Assembly: GCA_036417435.1 (NCBI GenBank)
Contig: CM070910.1
Location: 77,174,784-77,238,783, forward strand
DNA length: 64,000 nucleotides
Direction of reading: 5' to 3'
Source: Inia geoffrensis
Lineage: Eukaryota > Chordata > Mammalia > Artiodactyla > Iniidae
Shown here: positions 36,446 through 49,766 of the stretch, one piece after another
How the letters are laid out: each line of letters starts with the position of its first letter
How positions within the stretch are numbered: the first letter of the stretch is position 1
Notes under the pieces: generated by a model
Seen by the model: only the letters and a program-made list of their open reading frames with translations
Told to the model about the DNA's origin: nothing
Databases searched by the model: none
Program-made: the position numbers and the translations under genes

Positions 36446-38181
36446 TATATTAGACAACACCTACTCCTGGCTCAACCAAATCGACTCAACACCCCGTTTT
36501 CAAAACCTAGGAATATACCTGATTGTGAAGAAACTTAAAACCCATACATTTATAGGTCTCCGTAAGAAAATCACTTGTGTACAGCAGCATACACCCAGCA
36601 GTGTAAATAAGCTAAACCCCCTTATAAAAATAAATTTGAAAAAGAAAGCACAAGGACTGTGAAATAGAAAGAAATTCTTAAATAAGTCCTTGAGGTCTTG
36701 CGAGAAATCTTGGATTTACCAACTCTACATCCACAGCTGGGGGAGAGATAAGGCTGGACACTTGGGGCTGATACTATTGGTGAGGGAATGCAGACCCTAT
36801 GAGGTAATGGTGCATGATTCCCATTCCACGGGTCCCAAATCTCCACATTTAAGGGATTTATCCTTCAGCTAAAATATGCATGGAAAACCCAGAATATGGT
36901 CCACGAAGTGATCAGGCAAAATTTATAAAATTCATCGCCATTTTCCCCCCCTGGTACTCGAGTTCGCCTTTCCAGATGCGATATTAACATTCTCCCCACT
37001 TCGAGAGTCAGTGCCTTTGACCTCTTGTTTGGCACAGTTTGCAATTTCTGTGGAAGATGAGCAGGAATAAGGAGAACCAATGAGCGGATAACTCGATTTG
37101 TTTGGACGGGCACACTGAACGATGATTTCCCTACAGGAAGAAGAATTCACCAAAGGCTCAGCGTGCCATGCCGGAACGAGATTAGGGCCTGAATCAATTA
37201 TTCGGGTTTGCAGTCAGCTCACAAGAAAGCGAGTTGAGAAAAGGAGATTTTTGGCAGTGTAACTCACAATCCTGTGGAGTTCTAAATGACCCCTATCATC
37301 CAAAAATTTATTGAAGGAAGACTGTGAAGAGCACTTGAACACGACACAGAATTGCAGAAAACAGATATCAGGTGGTAGATAAAAATTGCTCTGAAATCGT
37401 AGGAAAAGAGGCAGCAGTTCGACAGTGATGCTCTTGGCCAAAAAGGGCATATGCGTTTTTTCCTGAATATATTCAGGAAAAAACGCATACGCACTTCTTG
37501 GCCATCCAAGCAAGCCTGCAATGGAAATCCGCACTACAAGGAAGTCTCACTTCCGACCGACCAAAAGGGCCCTCCGAAAAAAATGTAAAATCCAGAGAGG
37601 CGGGGCCGGCCATGGAGAACCGGCAGCCTTTTTATGCTGATGGGCGGGATGTAAATTGCCAAAAGCCACTCTGGAGAAGTGGATGGTGTTTCCTGGAACA
37701 AAGAAAAAACCAAGCTAGAGAGCCTAGGGCACTTCCACTTATGGTGCTATAGATTCGGAAAATTTAAATGAAAAAGACAGAGCCACACCAAAGTTTGGGG
37801 CTGCTCTGTGTACGGGAACCTTTACTATGGTACAACTTCAATAGCTCTGAAAGAGAAAACTGGATATAGAAGTTGTGGTACATCCCTACAATGGAATATC
37901 ACTCAACAATGAAATCAATGGCCACAGACCAGTAGCAGCATAATGAGTGGATTTAGTTACGATGATTCTAAGTGAAATAAGTCACACAGAAAAAGAAACA
38001 TCATAAGATATCACTAATACCGGGAATGGAAACACGACTACGCATAAACTGCATTTGAAAACACAACAGAGTCTCACATTTACAAAAGAAATTTATGCTT
38101 GCTTAAGGTCAAAGGAGAGTGGGGAGGCTGCATAAAACCAGAGATGGACATTAGGACAGATACCATTCCATAAGCCAAATA
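36446..38181 (+). repeat. Satellite unit 22, type B, second hexamer copy
   Basis: Repeats unit 16, including aaatttataaaattc near 36920, tggcagtgtaac near 37253 and ggggccggcc near 37601. Palindrome 37434-37505 carries the same four unpaired positions as unit 16. The damage therefore predates the duplication. Confidence 0.93.
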
Positions 38182-39916
38182 TATATTAGACAAGACCTAC
38201 TCCTCGCTCAACCAAATCGACTCAACACCCCGTATTCAAAACCTAGGAATATACCTGACTGTGAAGAAACTTAAAACCCATACATTTATAGGTCTCCATA
38301 AGAAAATCACTTGTGTACAGCAGCATACACACAGCAGTGTAAATAATCTAAATCCCCTTATAAAAATAAATTTGAAAAAGAAAGCACAAGGACTGTGAAA
38401 TAGAGAGAAATTCTTAAATAAGTCCTTGAGGTCTTGCGAGAAATCTTGGATTTACCACCTCTACATCCACAGCTGGGGGAGAGATAAGGCTGGACACTTG
38501 GGGCTGATACTATTGGTGAGGGAATGCAGACCCTTTGAAGTAATGGTGCATGACTCCAAAACCACGGGTCCCAAATCTCCACGTTTAAGGGATTTATCCT
38601 TCAGCTAAAATATGCATGGAAAACCCAGAATATGGTCCACGAAGTGATCAGGCAAAATTTCTAAAATTCATCGCTATTTTCCACCCCGGTACTCGAGTTC
38701 TCCTTTCCAGATGCGATATTAACATTCTCCCCACTTGGAGAGTCAGTGCCTTTGACCTCTTGTTTGGCACAGTTTGCAATTTCTGTGGAAGATGAGCAGG
38801 AATAAGGAGAACCAATGAGCGGCTAACTCGATTTGTTTGGACGGGCACACTGAACGATGATTTCCCTACAGGAAGAAGAATTCACCAAAGGCTCAGCGTG
38901 CCATGCCGGAACGAGATTAGGGCCTGAAGCAATTATTCGGGTTTGCGGTCAGCTCACAAGAAAGCGAATTGAGAAAAGGAGATATTTGGCACTGTAACTC
39001 ACAATCCTGTGGAGTTCCAAATGACCCCTATCATCCAAAAATTTATAGAAGGAAGACTGTGAAGAGCACTTGAACACGACACAGAATTGCAGAAAACAGA
39101 TATCATGTGGTAGATAAAAATTGCTCTGAAATCGTAGGAAAAGAGGCAGCAGTTCGACAGTGATGCACTTGGCCAAAAAGGGCGTATGCGTTTTTTCCTG
39201 AATATATTCAGGAAAAAACGCATACGCCCTTTTTGGCCAACCAAGCAAGCCTGCAATGGAAATCCGCACTACAAGGAAGTCTCACTTCCGACCGACCAAA
39301 ACGGCCCTCCGAAAAAAATGTAAAATCCAGAGAGGCGGGACAGGCCATGGAGAACCGGCAGCCTTGTTATGCTGATGGGCGGGATGTAAATTGCCAACAG
39401 CCACTCTGGAGAAGTGGATGGTGTTTCCTGGAACAAAGAAAAAACCAAGCTAGAGAGCCTAGGGCACTTCCACTTATGGTGCTATAGATTCGGAAAATTT
39501 AAATGAAAAAGACAGAGCCACACCAAAGTTTGGGGCTGCTCTGTGTACGGGAACCTTGACTATGGTACAACTTCAATAGCTCAGAAAGAGAAAACTGGAT
39601 ATAGAAGTTGTGGTACATCCCTACAATGGAATATCACTCAACAATGAAATCAATGGCCACAGACCAGTAGCAGCATAATGAGTGGATTTAGTTACGATGA
39701 TTCTAAGTGAAATAAGTCACACAGAAAAAGAAACATCATAAGATATCACTAATACCGGGAATGGAAACACGACTACGCATGAACTGCATTTGAAAACACA
39801 ACAGAGTCTCACATTTACAAAAGTAATTTATGCTTGCTTAAGGTCAAAGGAGAGTGGGGAGGCTGCATAAAACCAGAGATGGACATTAGGACAGATACCA
39901 TTCCATAAGCCAAATA
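38182..39916 (+). repeat. Satellite unit 23, type C, second hexamer copy
   Basis: Repeats unit 17, including agcgaattgag near 38963, gagatatttgg near 38979 and aaaagtaattt near 39820. Palindrome 39169-39240 is perfect. Confidence 0.93.
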
Positions 39917-41650
39917 TATATTAGACAAGACCTACTCCTCGCTCAACCAAATCGACTCAACACCCCGTATTCAAAACCTAGGAATATACCTGACTGTGAA
40001 GAAACTTAAAACCCATACATTTATAGGTCTCCATAAGAAAATCACTTGTGTACAGCAGCATACACATAGCAGTGTAAATAATCTAAATCCCCTTATAAAA
40101 ATAAATTTGAAAAAGAAAGCACAAGGACTGTGAAATAGAGAGAAATTCTTAAATAAGTCCTTGAGGTCTTGCGAGAAATCTTGGATTTACCACCTCTACA
40201 TCCACAGCTGGGGGAGAGATAAGGCTGGACACTTGGGGCTGATACTATTGGTGAGGGAATGCAGACCCTTTGAGGTAATGGTGCATGATTCCCAATCCAC
40301 GGGTCCCAAATCTCCACGTTTAAGGGATTTATCCTTCAGCTAAAATATGCATGGAAAACCCAGAATATGGTCCACGAAGTGATCAGGCAAAATTTCTAAA
40401 ATTCATCGCCGTTTTCCACCCCGGTACTCGAGTTCGCCTTTCCAGATGCGATATTAACATGCTCCCCACTTGGAGAGTCAGTGCCTTTGACCTCTTGTTC
40501 GGCACAGTTTGCAATTTCTGTGGAAGATGAGCAGGAATAAGGAGAACCAATGAGCGGATAACTCGATTTGTTTGGACGGGCACAGTGAACGATGATTTCC
40601 CTACAGGAAGAAGAATTCACCAAAGGCTCAGCGTGCCATGCCGGAACGAGATTAGGGCCTGAAGCAATTATTCGGGTTTGCAGTCAGCTCACAAGAAAGC
40701 GAGTTGAGAAAAGGAGATTTTTGGCACTGTAACTCACAATCCTGCGGAGTTCCAAATGACCCCTATCATCCAAAAATTTATTGAAGGAAGACTGTGAAGA
40801 GGACTTGAACACGACACAGAATTGCAGAAAACAGATATCAGGTGGTAGATAAAAATTGCTCTGAAATCGTAGGAAAAGAGGCAGCAGTTCGACAGTGATG
40901 CACTTGGCCAAAAAGGGCGTATGCGTTTTTTCCTGAATATATTCAGGAAAAAACGCATACGCCTTTTTGGCCAACCAAGCAAGCCTGCAATGGAAATCCG
41001 CACTAAAAGGAAGTCTCACTTCCGACCGACCAAAAGGGCCCTCCGAAAAAAATGTAAAATCCAGACATGCAGGACAGGCCATAGAGAACCGGCAGCCTTG
41101 TTATGCTGATGGGCGGGATGTAAATTGCCAACAGCCACTCTGGAGAAGCGGATGGTGTTTCCTGGAACAAAGAAAAAACCAAGCTAGAGAGCCTAGGGCA
41201 CTTCCACTTATGGTGCTATAGATTCGGAAAATTTAAATGAAAAAGACAGAGCCACACCAAAGTTTGGGGCTGCTCTGTGTACGGGAACCTTGACTATGGT
41301 ACAACTTCAATACCTCAGAAAGAGAAAACTGGATATAGAAGTTGTGGTACATCCCTACAATGGAATATCACTCAACAATGAAATCAATGGCCACAGACCA
41401 GTAGCAGCAAAATGAGTGGATTTAGTTACGATGATTCTAAGTGAAATAAGTCACACAGAAAAAGAAACATCATAAGATATCACTAATACCGGGAATGGAA
41501 ACACGACTACGCATGAACTGCATTTCAAAACACAACAGAGTCTCACATTTACAAAAGAAATTTATGCTTGCTTAAGGTCAAAGGAGAGTGGGGAGGCTGC
41601 ATAAAACCAGAGATGGACATTAGGACAGATACCATTCCATAAGCCAAATA
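39917..41650 (+). repeat. Satellite unit 24, type D, second hexamer copy
   Basis: Repeats unit 18, including acacatagcagtg near 40061, cagacatgcagg near 41062 and caatacctcag near 41308. It has the same one-base-short palindrome (40904-40974). Confidence 0.93.
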
Positions 41651-43385
41651 TATATTAGACGAGACCTACTCCTCGCTCAACCAAATCGACTCAACACCCC
41701 GTATTCAAAACCTAGGAATATACCTGACTGTGAAGAAACTTAAAACCCATACATTTATAGGTCTCCATAAGAAAATCACTTGTGTACAGCAGCATACACA
41801 CAGCAGTGTAAATAATCTAAATCCCCTTATAAAAATAAATTTGAAAAAGAAAGCACAAGGACTGTGAAATAGAGAGAAATTCTTAAATAAGTCCTTGAGG
41901 TCTTGCGAGAAATCTTGGATTTACCACCTCTACATCCACAGCTGGGGGAGACATAAGGCTGGACACTTGGGGCTGATACTATTGGTGAGGGAATGCAGAC
42001 CCTTTGAGGTAATGGTGCATGATTCCCAATCCACGGGTCCCAAATCTCCACGTTTAAGGGATTTATCCTTCAGCTAAAATATGCATGGAAAACCCAGAAT
42101 ATGGTCCACGAAGTGATCAGGCAAAATTTCTAAAATTCATCGCCGTTTTCCACCCCGGTACTCAAGTTCGCCTTTCCAGATGCGATATTAACATTCTCCC
42201 CACTTGGAGAGTCAGTGCCTTTGACCTCTTGTTTGGCACAGTTTGCAATTTCTGTGGAAGATGAGCAGGAATAAGGAGAACCAATGAGCGGCTAACTCGA
42301 TTTGTTTGGACGGGCACACTGAACGATGATTTCCCTACAGGAAGAAGAATTCACCAAAGGCTCAGCGTGCCATGCCGGAACGAGATTAGGGCCTGAAGCA
42401 ATTATTCGGGTTTGCAGTCAGCTCACAAGAAAGCGAGTTGAGAAAAGGAGATTTTTGGCACTGTAACTCACAATCCTGCGGAGTTCCAAATGACCCCTAT
42501 CATCCAAAAATTTATTGAAGGAAGACTGTGAAGAGGACTTGAACACGACACAGAATTGCAGAAAACAGATATCAGGTGGTAGATAAAAATTGCTCTGAAA
42601 TCGTAGGAAAAGAGGCAGCAGTTCGACAGTGATGCACTTGGCCAAAAAGGGCGTATGCGTTTTTTCCTGAATATATTCAGGAAAAAACGCATACGCCCTT
42701 TTTGGCCAACCAAGCAAGCCTGCAATGGAAATCCGCACTACAAGGAAGTCTCACTTCCGACCGACCAAAAGGGCCCTCCGAAAAAAATGTAAAATCCAGA
42801 GAGGCAGGACAGGCCATGGAGAACCCGCAGCCTTGTTATGCTGATGGGCGGGATGTAAATTGCCAACAGCCACTCTGGAGAAGTGGATGGTGTTTCCTGG
42901 AACAAAGAAAAAACCAAGCTAGAGAGCCTAGGGCACTTCCACTTATGGTGCTATAGATTCGGAAAATTTAAATGAAAAAGACAGAGCCACACCAAAGTTT
43001 GGGGCTGCTCTGTGTACGGGAACCTTGACTATGGTTCAACTTCAATAGCCCAGAAAGAGAAAACTGGATATAGAAGTTGTGGTACATCCCTACAATGGAA
43101 TATCACTCAACAATGAAATCAATGGCCACAGACCAGTAGCAGCATAATGAGTGGATTTAGTTACGATGATTCTAAGTGAAATAAGTCACACAGAAAAAGA
43201 AACATCATAAGATATCACTAATACCGGGAATGGAAACACGACTACGCATGAACTGCATTTGAAAACACAACAGAGTCTCACATTTACAAAAGAAATTTAT
43301 GCTTGCTTAAGGTCAAAGGAGAGTGGGGAGGCTGCATAAAACCAGAGATGGACATTAGGACAGATACCATTCCATAAGCCAAATA
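41651..43385 (+). repeat. Satellite unit 25, type E, second hexamer copy
   Basis: Repeats unit 19, including gggagacataagg near 41946, ctcaagttcgcc near 42161 and gaacccgcagcc near 42821. Palindrome 42638-42709 is perfect. From 42827 its right end also pairs with unit 27 at +3,470 bp. Confidence 0.93.
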
Positions 43386-46296
43386 TATATTAGGCAAGAC
43401 CTACTCCTCGCTCAACCAAATCGACTCAACACCCCGTATTCAAAACCTAGGAATATACCTGACTGTGAAGAAACTTAAAACCCATACATTTATAGGTCTC
43501 CATAAGAAAATCACTTGTGTACAGCAGCATACACACAGCAGTGTAAATAAGCTAAATCCCCTTATAAAAATAAATTTGAAAAAGAAAGCACAAGGACTGT
43601 GAAATAGAGAGAAATTCTTAAATAAGTCCTTGAGGTCTTGCGAGAAATCTTGGATTTACCACCTCTACATCCACAGCTGGGGGAGAGATAAGGCTGGACA
43701 CTTGGGGCTGATACTATTGGTGAGGGAATGCAGACGCTTTGAGGTAATGGTGCATGACTCCAAAACCACGGGTCCCAAATCTTCACGTTTAAGGGATTTA
43801 TCCTTCAGCTAAAATATGCATGGAAAACCCAGAATATGGTCCACGAAGTGATCAGGCAAAATTTCTAAAATTCATCGCCATTTTCCACCCCGGTACTCGA
43901 GTTCGCCTTTCCAGATGCGATATTAACATTCTCCCCACTTGGAGAGTCAGTGCCTTTGACCTCTTGTTTGGCACAGTTTGCAATTTCTGTGGAAGATGAG
44001 CAGGAATAAGGAGAACCAATGAGCGGATAACTCGATTTGTTTGGACGGGCACACTGAACGATGATTTCCCTACAGGAAGAAGAATTTACCAAAGGCTCAG
44101 CGTGCCATGCCGGAACGAGATTAGGGCCTGAAGCAATTATTCGGGTTTGCAGTCAGCTCACAAGAAAGCGAGTTGAGAAAAGGAGATTTTTGGCACTGTA
44201 ACTCACAATCCTGCGGAGTTCCAAATGACCCCTATCATCTAAAAATTTATTGAAGGAAGACTGTGAAGAGGACTTGAACACGACACAGAATTGCAGAAAA
44301 CAGATACCAGGTGGTAGATAAAAATTGCTCTGAAATCGTAGGAAAAGAGGCAGCAGTTCGACAGTGATGCACTTGGCCAAAAAGGGCGTATGCGTTTTTT
44401 CCTGAATATATTCAGGAAAAAACGCATACGCCCTTTTTGGCCAACCAAGCAAGCCTGCAATGGAAATCCGCACTACAAGGAAGTCTCACTTCCGACCGAC
44501 CAAAAGGGCCCTCCGAAAAAAATGTAAAATCCAGAGAGGCGGGACAGGCCATGGAGAACCGGCAGCCTTGTTATGCTGATGGGCGGGATGTAAATTGCCA
44601 ACAGCCACTCTGGAGAAGTGGATGGTGTTTCCTGGAACAAAGAAAAAACCAAGCTAGAGAGCCTAGGGCACTTCCACTTATGGTGCTATAGATTCGGAAA
44701 ATTTAAATGAAAAAGACAGAGCCACACCAAAGTTTGGGGCTGCTCTGTGTACGGGAACCTTGACTATGGTACAACTTCAATAGCTCAGAAAGAGAAAACT
44801 GGATATAGAAGTTGTGGTACATCCCTACAATGGAATATCACTCAACAATGAAATCAATGGCCACAGACCAGTAGCAGCATAATGAGTGGATTTAGTTACG
44901 ATGATTCTAAGTGAAATAAGTCACACAGAAAAAGAAACATCATAAGATATCACTAATACCGGGAATGGAAACACGACTACGCATGAACTGCATTTGACAA
45001 CACAACAGAGTCTCACATTTACAAAAGTAATTTATGCTTGCTTAAGGTCAAAGGAGAGTGGGGAGGCTGCATAAAACCAGAGATGGACATTAGGACAGAT
45101 ACCATTCCATAAGCCAAATATATATTAGACTAGACCTACTCCTCGCTCAACCAAATCGACTCAACACCCCGTATTCAAAACCTAGGAATATACCTGACTG
45201 TGAAGAAACTTAATACCCATACATTTATAGGTCTCCATAAGAAAATCACTTGTGTACAGCAGCATACACATAGCAGTGTAAATAATCTAAATCCCCTTAT
45301 AAAAATAAATTTGAAAAAGAAAGCACAAGGACTGTGAAATAGAGAGAAATTCTTAAATAAGTCCTTGAGGTCTTGCGAGAAATCTTGGATTTACCACCTC
45401 TACATCCACAGCTGGGGGAGAGATAAGGCTGGACACTTGGGGCTGATACTATTGGTGAGGGAATGCAGACCCTTTGAGGTAATGGTGCATGATTCCCAAT
45501 CCACGGGTCCCAAATCTCCACGTTTAAGGGATTTATCCTTCAGCTAAAATATGCATGGAAAACCCAGAATATGGTCCACGAAGTGATCAGGCAAAATTTC
45601 TAAAATTCATCGCCGTTTTCCACCCCGGTACTCGAGTTCGGCTTTCCAGATGCGATATTAACATTCTCCCCACTTGGAGAGTCAGTGCCTTTGACCTCTT
45701 GTTTGGCACAGTTTGCAATTTCTGTGGAAGATGAGCAGGAATAAGGAGAACCAATGAGCGGCCAACTCAATTTGTTTGGACGGGCACAGTGAACGATGAT
45801 TTCCCTACAGGAAGAAGAATTCACCAAAGGCTCAGCGTGCCATGCCGGAACGAGATTAGGGCCTGAAGCAATTATTCGGGTTTGCAGTCAGCTCACAAGA
45901 AAGCGAGTTGAGAAAAGGAGATTTTTGGCACTGTAACTCACAATCCTGCGGAGTTCGAAATGACCCCTATCATCCAAAAATTTATTGAAGGAAGACTGTG
46001 AAGAGGACTTGAACACGACACAGAATTGCAGAAAACAGATATCAGGTGGTAGATAAAAATTGCTCTGAAATCGTAGGAAAAGAGGCAGCAGTTCGACAGT
46101 GATGCACTTGGCCAAAAAGGGCGTATGCGTTTTTTCCTGAATATATTCAGGAAAAAACGCATACGCCCTTTTTGGCCAACCAAGCAAGCCTGCAATGGAA
46201 ATCCGCACTACAAGGAAGTCTCACTTCCGACCGACCAAAAGGGCCCTCCGAATAAAATGTAAAATCCAGACATGCAGGACAGGCCATAGAGAACCG
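42827..46296 (+). repeat. Dimer block copy 1 (3,470 bp)
   Basis: Spans the end of unit 25, all of unit 26 and most of unit 27, and recurs at +3,470 bp. Shared rare changes are catttgacaacac, aaaagtaattt, tatattagactag, cttaatacccat and gttcgaaatgac. The left limit is set by the difference at 42826 (c) against 46296 (g). At least two differences are visible (45769 a against g, and a t in ccgaataaaatg near 46254). Confidence 0.85.
43386..45120 (+). repeat. Satellite unit 26, type F, second hexamer copy with C-like ending
   Basis: Repeats unit 20 up to 44962 (gcagacgctttgag, gaatttacc, atcatctaaaaa). From 44963 it has ccgggaatgg, then catttgacaacac and aaaagtaattt, resembling the end of type C. 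It is followed by a D-like unit rather than by A, so the A-B-C part of the next hexamer appears to be missing. Palindrome 44373-44444 is perfect. Confidence 0.93.
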
Positions 46297-46855
46297 GCAG
46301 CCTTGTTATGCTGATGGGCGGGATGTAAATTGCCAACAGCCACTCTGGAGAAGTGGATGGTGTTTCCTGGAACAAAGAAAAAACCAAGCTAGAGAGCCTA
46401 GGGCACTTCCACTTATGGTGCTATAGATTCGGAAAATTTAAATGAAAAAGACAGAGCCACACCAAAGTTTGGGGCTGCTCTGTGTACGGGAACCTTGACT
46501 ATGGTTCAACTTCAATAGCCCAGAAAGAGAAAACTGGATATAGAAGTTGTGGTACATCCCTACAATGGAATATCACTCAACAATGAAATCAATGGCCACA
46601 GACCAGTAGCAGCATAATGAGTGGATTTAGTTACGATGATTCTAAGTGAAATAAGTCACACAGAAAAAGAAACATCATAAGATATCACTAATACCGGGAA
46701 TGGAAACACGACTACGCATGAACTGCATTTGAAAACACAACAGAGTCTCACATTTACAAAAGAAATTTATGCTTGCTTAAGGTCAAAGGAGAGTGGGGAG
46801 GCTGCATAAAACCAGAGATGGACATTAGGACAGATACCATTCCATAAGCCAAATA
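45121..46855 (+). repeat. Satellite unit 27, D-like/E-like hybrid
   Basis: The left part is a D variant (tatattagactag, cttaatacccat, acacatagcagtg, gttcgaaatgac, cagacatgcagg near 46267). The right part has E-like bases (tatggttcaac with t at 46505, atagcccag), and the next unit is F. The switch lies between about 46290 and 46505. Palindrome 46108-46179 is perfect. Confidence 0.92.
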
Positions 46856-49766
46856 TATATTAGGCAAGACCTACTCCTCGCTCAACCAAATCGACTCAAC
46901 ACCCCGTATTCAAAACCTAGGAATATACCTGACTGTGAAGAAACTTAAAACCCATACATTTATAGGTCTCCATAAGAAAATCACTTGTGTACAGCAGCAT
47001 ACACACAGCAGTGTAAATAAGCTAAATCCCCTTATAAAAATAAATTTGAAAAAGAAAGCACAAGGACTGTGAAATAGAGAGAAATTCTTAAATAAGTCCT
47101 TGAGGTCTTGCGAGAAATCTTGGATTTACCACCTCTACATCCACAGCTGGGGGAGAGATAAGGCTGGACACTTGGGGCTGATACTATTGGTGAGGGAATG
47201 CAGACGCTTTGAGGTAATGGTGCATGACTCCAAAACCACGGGTCCCAAATCTTCACGTTTAAGGGATTTATCCTTCAGCTAAAATATGCATGGAAAACCC
47301 AGAATATGGTCCACGAAGTGATCAGGCAAAATTTCTAAAATTCATCGCCATTTTCCACCCCGGTACTCGAGTTCGCCTTTCCAGATGCGATATTAACATT
47401 CTCCCCACTTGGAGAGTCAGTGCCTTTGACCTCTTGTTTGGCACAGTTTGCAATTTCTGTGGAAGATGAGCAGGAATAAGGAGAACCAATGAGCGGATAA
47501 CTCGATTTGTTTGGACGGGCACACTGAACGATGATTTCCCTACAGGAAGAAGAATTTACCAAAGGCTCAGCGTGCCATGCCGGAACGAGATTAGGGCCTG
47601 AAGCAATTATTCGGGTTTGCAGTCAGCTCACAAGAAAGCGAGTTGAGAAAAGGAGATTTTTGGCACTGTAACTCACAATCCTGCGGAGTTCCAAATGACC
47701 CCTATCATCTAAAAATTTATTGAAGGAAGACTGTGAAGAGGACTTGAACACGACACAGAATTGCAGAAAACAGATACCAGGTGGTAGATAAAAATTGCTC
47801 TGAAATCGTAGGAAAAGAGGCAGCAGTTCGACAGTGATGCACTTGGCCAAAAAGGGCGTATGCGTTTTTTCCTGAATATATTCAGGAAAAAACGCATACG
47901 CCCTTTTTGGCCAACCAAGCAAGCCTGCAATGGAAATCCGCACTACAAGGAAGTCTCACTTCCGACCGACCAAAAGGGCCCTCCGAAAAAAATGTAAAAT
48001 CCAGAGAGGCGGGACAGGCCATGGAGAACCGGCAGCCTTGTTATGCTGATGGGCGGGATGTAAATTGCCAACAGCCACTCTGGAGAAGTGGATGGTGTTT
48101 CCTGGAACAAAGAAAAAACCAAGCTAGAGAGCCTAGGGCACTTCCACTTATGGTGCTATAGATTCGGAAAATTTAAATGAAAAAGACAGAGCCACACCAA
48201 AGTTTGGGGCTGCTCTGTGTACGGGAACCTTGACTATGGTACAACTTCAATAGCTCAGAAAGAGAAAACTGGATATAGAAGTTGTGGTACATCCCTACAA
48301 TGGAATATCACTCAACAATGAAATCAATGGCCACAGACCAGTAGCAGCATAATGAGTGGATTTAGTTACGATGATTCTAAGTGAAATAAGTCACACAGAA
48401 AAAGAAACATCATAAGATATCACTAATACCGGGAATGGAAACACGACTACGCATGAACTGCATTTGACAACACAACAGAGTCTCACATTTACAAAAGTAA
48501 TTTATGCTTGCTTAAGGTCAAAGGAGAGTGGGGAGGCTGCATAAAACCAGAGATGGACATTAGGACAGATACCATTCCATAAGCCAAATATATATTAGAC
48601 TAGACCTACTCCTCGCTCAACCAAATCGACTCAACACCCCGTATTCAAAACCTAGGAATATACCTGACTGTGAAGAAACTTAATACCCATACATTTATAG
48701 GTCTCCATAAGAAAATCACTTGTGTACAGCAGCATACACATAGCAGTGTAAATAATCTAAATCCCCTTATAAAAATAAATTTGAAAAAGAAAGCACAAGG
48801 ACTGTGAAATAGAGAGAAATTCTTAAATAAGTCCTTGAGGTCTTGCGAGAAATCTTGGATTTACCACCTCTACATCCACAGCTGGGGGAGAGATAAGGCT
48901 GGACACTTGGGGCTGATACTATTGGTGAGGGAATGCAGACCCTTTGAGGTAATGGTGCATGATTCCCAATCCACGGGTCCCAAATCTCCACGTTTAAGGG
49001 ATTTATCCTTCAGCTAAAATATGCATGGAAAACCCAGAATATGGTCCACGAAGTGATCAGGCAAAATTTCTAAAATTCATCGCCGTTTTCCACCCCGGTA
49101 CTCGAGTTCGGCTTTCCAGATGCGATATTAACATTCTCCCCACTTGGAGAGTCAGTGCCTTTGACCTCTTGTTTGGCACAGTTTGCAATTTCTGTGGAAG
49201 ATGAGCAGGAATAAGGAGAACCAATGAGCGGCCAACTCGATTTGTTTGGACGGGCACAGTGAACGATGATTTCCCTACAGGAAGAAGAATTCACCAAAGG
49301 CTCAGCGTGCCATGCCGGAACGAGATTAGGGCCTGAAGCAATTATTCGGGTTTGCAGTCAGCTCACAAGAAAGCGAGTTGAGAAAAGGAGATTTTTGGCA
49401 CTGTAACTCACAATCCTGCGGAGTTCGAAATGACCCCTATCATCCAAAAATTTATTGAAGGAAGACTGTGAAGAGGACTTGAACACGACACAGAATTGCA
49501 GAAAACAGATATCAGGTGGTAGATAAAAATTGCTCTGAAATCGTAGGAAAAGAGGCAGCAGTTCGACAGTGATGCACTTGGCCAAAAAGGGCGTATGCGT
49601 TTTTTCCTGAATATATTCAGGAAAAAACGCATACGCCCTTTTTGGCCAACCAAGCAAGCCTGCAATGGAAATCCGCACTACAAGGAAGTCTCACTTCCGA
49701 CCGACCAAAAGGGCCCTCCGAAAAAAATGTAAAATCCAGACATGCAGGACAGGCCATAGAGAACCG
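46297..49766 (+). repeat. Dimer block copy 2 (3,470 bp)
   Basis: Second copy of the two-unit block: end of unit 27, unit 28 and most of unit 29. Similarity to copy 1 ends before cactcttgagaag near 49811. After that, unit 29 resembles unit 31 at +3,470 bp, so two-unit periodicity continues to the right with different partners. Confidence 0.82.
46856..48590 (+). repeat. Satellite unit 28, type F with C-like ending
   Basis: Repeats unit 26 at +3,470 bp, including gaatttacc near 47553, atcatctaaaaa near 47703, and the ending catttgacaacac with aaaagtaattt near 48465-48505. Palindrome 47843-47914 is perfect. Confidence 0.93.

Larger units (their letters stand above)
34552..44962 (+). repeat. Higher-order repeat, hexamer copy 2 (A-B-C-D-E-F, 10,411 bp)
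   Basis: Second copy, directly adjacent to the first. The match ends at 44963, where unit 26 has ccgggaatgg while unit 20 has ccggaaatgg at 34552. Beyond this point the array continues with D-like units instead of a third A-B-C. The high similarity implies a recent duplication. Alternatively it could be an assembly error in a repeat longer than many read lengths. Confidence 0.88.

Noticed and set aside
24141..44962. Treating the hexamer repeat as certainly an assembly artefact
   Set aside because: The copies end at different flanking sequence (34552 against 44963), and partial, rearranged forms of the same order occur elsewhere (5.2-13.9 kb), which supports a real structure. An artefact cannot be excluded without reads.
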